Shown piece by piece: positions 21,518-22,113 of a DNA stretch of 22,113 nt. The position numbers and the translations under genes are program-made. The notes under the pieces are model-generated. The model worked only from the letters and a program-made list of their open reading frames with translations, searched no databases and had not been told where the DNA came from. How positions within the stretch are numbered: position 1 is the first letter of the stretch; each line of letters opens with the position of its first letter. The DNA is from Nanoarchaeales archaeon (GTDB taxonomy: Archaea; Nanobdellota; Nanobdellia; Woesearchaeales; UBA583): positions 1-22,113 of the forward strand of contig JABSQY010000020.1 of the NCBI GenBank assembly GCA_013215525.1, written 5' to 3'.

Positions 21518-21526
21518 TAAGATATA

Positions 21527-21536
21527 TTTATAAATA
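21527..21536 (+). promoter_or_regulatory. TATA box of the two-helix protein gene
   Basis: ATTTATAAAT centred about 25 bases before ATG 21556, nine bases from the transketolase break point. Confidence 0.5.
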
Positions 21537-21555
21537 TAAAAATAAATATTTTATT

Positions 21556-22056
21556 ATGAAACTTGAAACAAATTTAAGAGCATTTTTTATTACATTTTTT
21601 ATCATATTTTTTTTATCATCGGCATTAATAACTTTTTCAGAGTCTAAAAAGTTAATAATTGGAACTATATTTGAAAAAAATAATTCATTTGATCCAGTTT
21701 ATGGTGAAAAAATAGAATTTAAATATTTGTTTAAAATTAAAAGAACTACTTTAAAAAATACAGAAATAATTTATTCTAGCGATAATGAAAATCCTAAACA
21801 TAATTTATTTCAAACAAAAGAATTTGGAGGACTAAGGAACTCTGAGAAAATGTATAAATCTAGATGGTATGATTTGAAAAAATTAAATGTTGGAGATAAA
21901 ATCCACATCAAATATATTGGTAATGGTCTTTCTAAAATTGATGTTAGTGAAAAAGATAAAAATTTAGTGAAATATTTATTTTATTTTTTAACATGTATAT
22001 TTTTAATCTGTTCTTTTAATGTTAAAAAAATTGTTCCATATTTTGAAAAAAAATAA
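21556..22056 (+). CDS. Two-TM membrane protein with an extracytoplasmic domain, unknown function
   Basis: 166 residues: an N-terminal hydrophobic helix (about 9-30, AFFITFFIIFFLSSALITF), a hydrophilic beta-rich region of about 100 residues (IIGTIFEKNN, GEKIEFKYLFKI, GDKIHIKYIGNGLSKIDV) and a C-terminal helix (about 138-156). The layout, with G-D-x-I-x-I-x-Y-x-x-x-G before the last helix, resembles DUF3592-type proteins, but the usual Y-x-P motif is absent and I cannot confirm it. It has its own promoter. Confidence 0.65.
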   Translation: MKLETNLRAFFITFFIIFFLSSALITFSESKKLIIGTIFEKNNSFDPVYGEKIEFKYLFKIKRTTLKNTEIIYSSDNENPKHNLFQTKEFGGLRNSEKMYKSRWYDLKKLNVGDKIHIKYIGNGLSKIDVSEKDKNLVKYLFYFLTCIFLICSFNVKKIVPYFEKK

Positions 22057-22113
22057 ATTCTAATTTTTTATAAATTTAAAAGTATTATTTTTATAATTGG
22101 TGACCCTATAATA

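Noticed and set aside
22057..22113. Possible tRNA or promoter at the right edge (GGTGACCCTATAATA)
   Set aside because: The sequence is cut off; no cloverleaf arms or T-loop consensus are visible, so nothing can be supported.
1..22113. CRISPR arrays, tRNA or rRNA genes, transposases
   Set aside because: I saw no regularly spaced repeats, no tRNA T-loop consensus, no rRNA-like G/C-rich stretch and no transposase-like protein on either strand.

Overview
The window is very AT-rich and archaeal. Evidence for archaea: eukaryote/archaea-type ribosomal proteins S17e and L14e, a group II chaperonin (thermosome), an Hjc-type Holliday junction resolvase, an archaeal YchF-family GTPase, pilins with archaeal class III signal peptides, and TATA boxes centred about 26 bases before many start codons. 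Compact gene spacing, strong A/T bias and many short hypothetical proteins suggest a small-genome DPANN lineage (Woesearchaeota/Pacearchaeota-like). That placement is inference; no rRNA gene is present to test it.

Layout. 1-233: C-terminal end of an unrecognised protein (+). 270-1454: MFS transporter (+), convergent with the pilus locus and overlapping it at the stop codons. 1451-9921 (-): a type IV pilus / Tad-Epd-like locus. In transcription order it holds two coiled-coil proteins, a major pilin with its own structured leader and 3' palindrome, five minor-pilin-like proteins, a secretion ATPase and two separate T2SSF-type membrane platform proteins. 10136-12797 (-): enolase, a small unrecognised protein and an exonuclease III-type AP endonuclease. 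12947-13458 (+): S17e-L14e operon. 13542-14346 (-): a small membrane protein and a nucleoside deoxyribosyltransferase-like protein. 14494-14958 (+): Nudix hydrolase. 15000-16409 (+): a broken copy of the ychF promoter and P-loop, interrupted by a 57-bp double-hairpin insert, then intact ychF. 16548-17654 (-): a kinase-fold gene split by an in-frame stop and two small membrane proteins. 17786-20135 (+): thermosome and a HAD hydrolase. 20136-21087 (+): a long structured leader, hjc and an O6-alkylguanine-DNA alkyltransferase (a DNA repair pair). 21091-21517 (-): a 5'-truncated transketolase remnant. 21556-22056 (+): a two-TM protein.

The coherent system is the pilus locus: ATPase and split platform drive assembly, one abundant pilin forms the fibre, and five divergent minor pilins probably form the tip or initiation complex. 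All six pilin-like proteins carry a Lys-x-(Gly/Ala) processing site before a hydrophobic helix and an even number of cysteines, so a disulfide-stabilised surface fibre is likely. No prepilin peptidase lies in the window. The other notable structures are the ychF duplication, the hjc leader, the two decaying genes and several long intergenic palindromes. No tRNA, rRNA, CRISPR array or recognisable insertion sequence was found, and no stretch over 300 bases lacks a gene.
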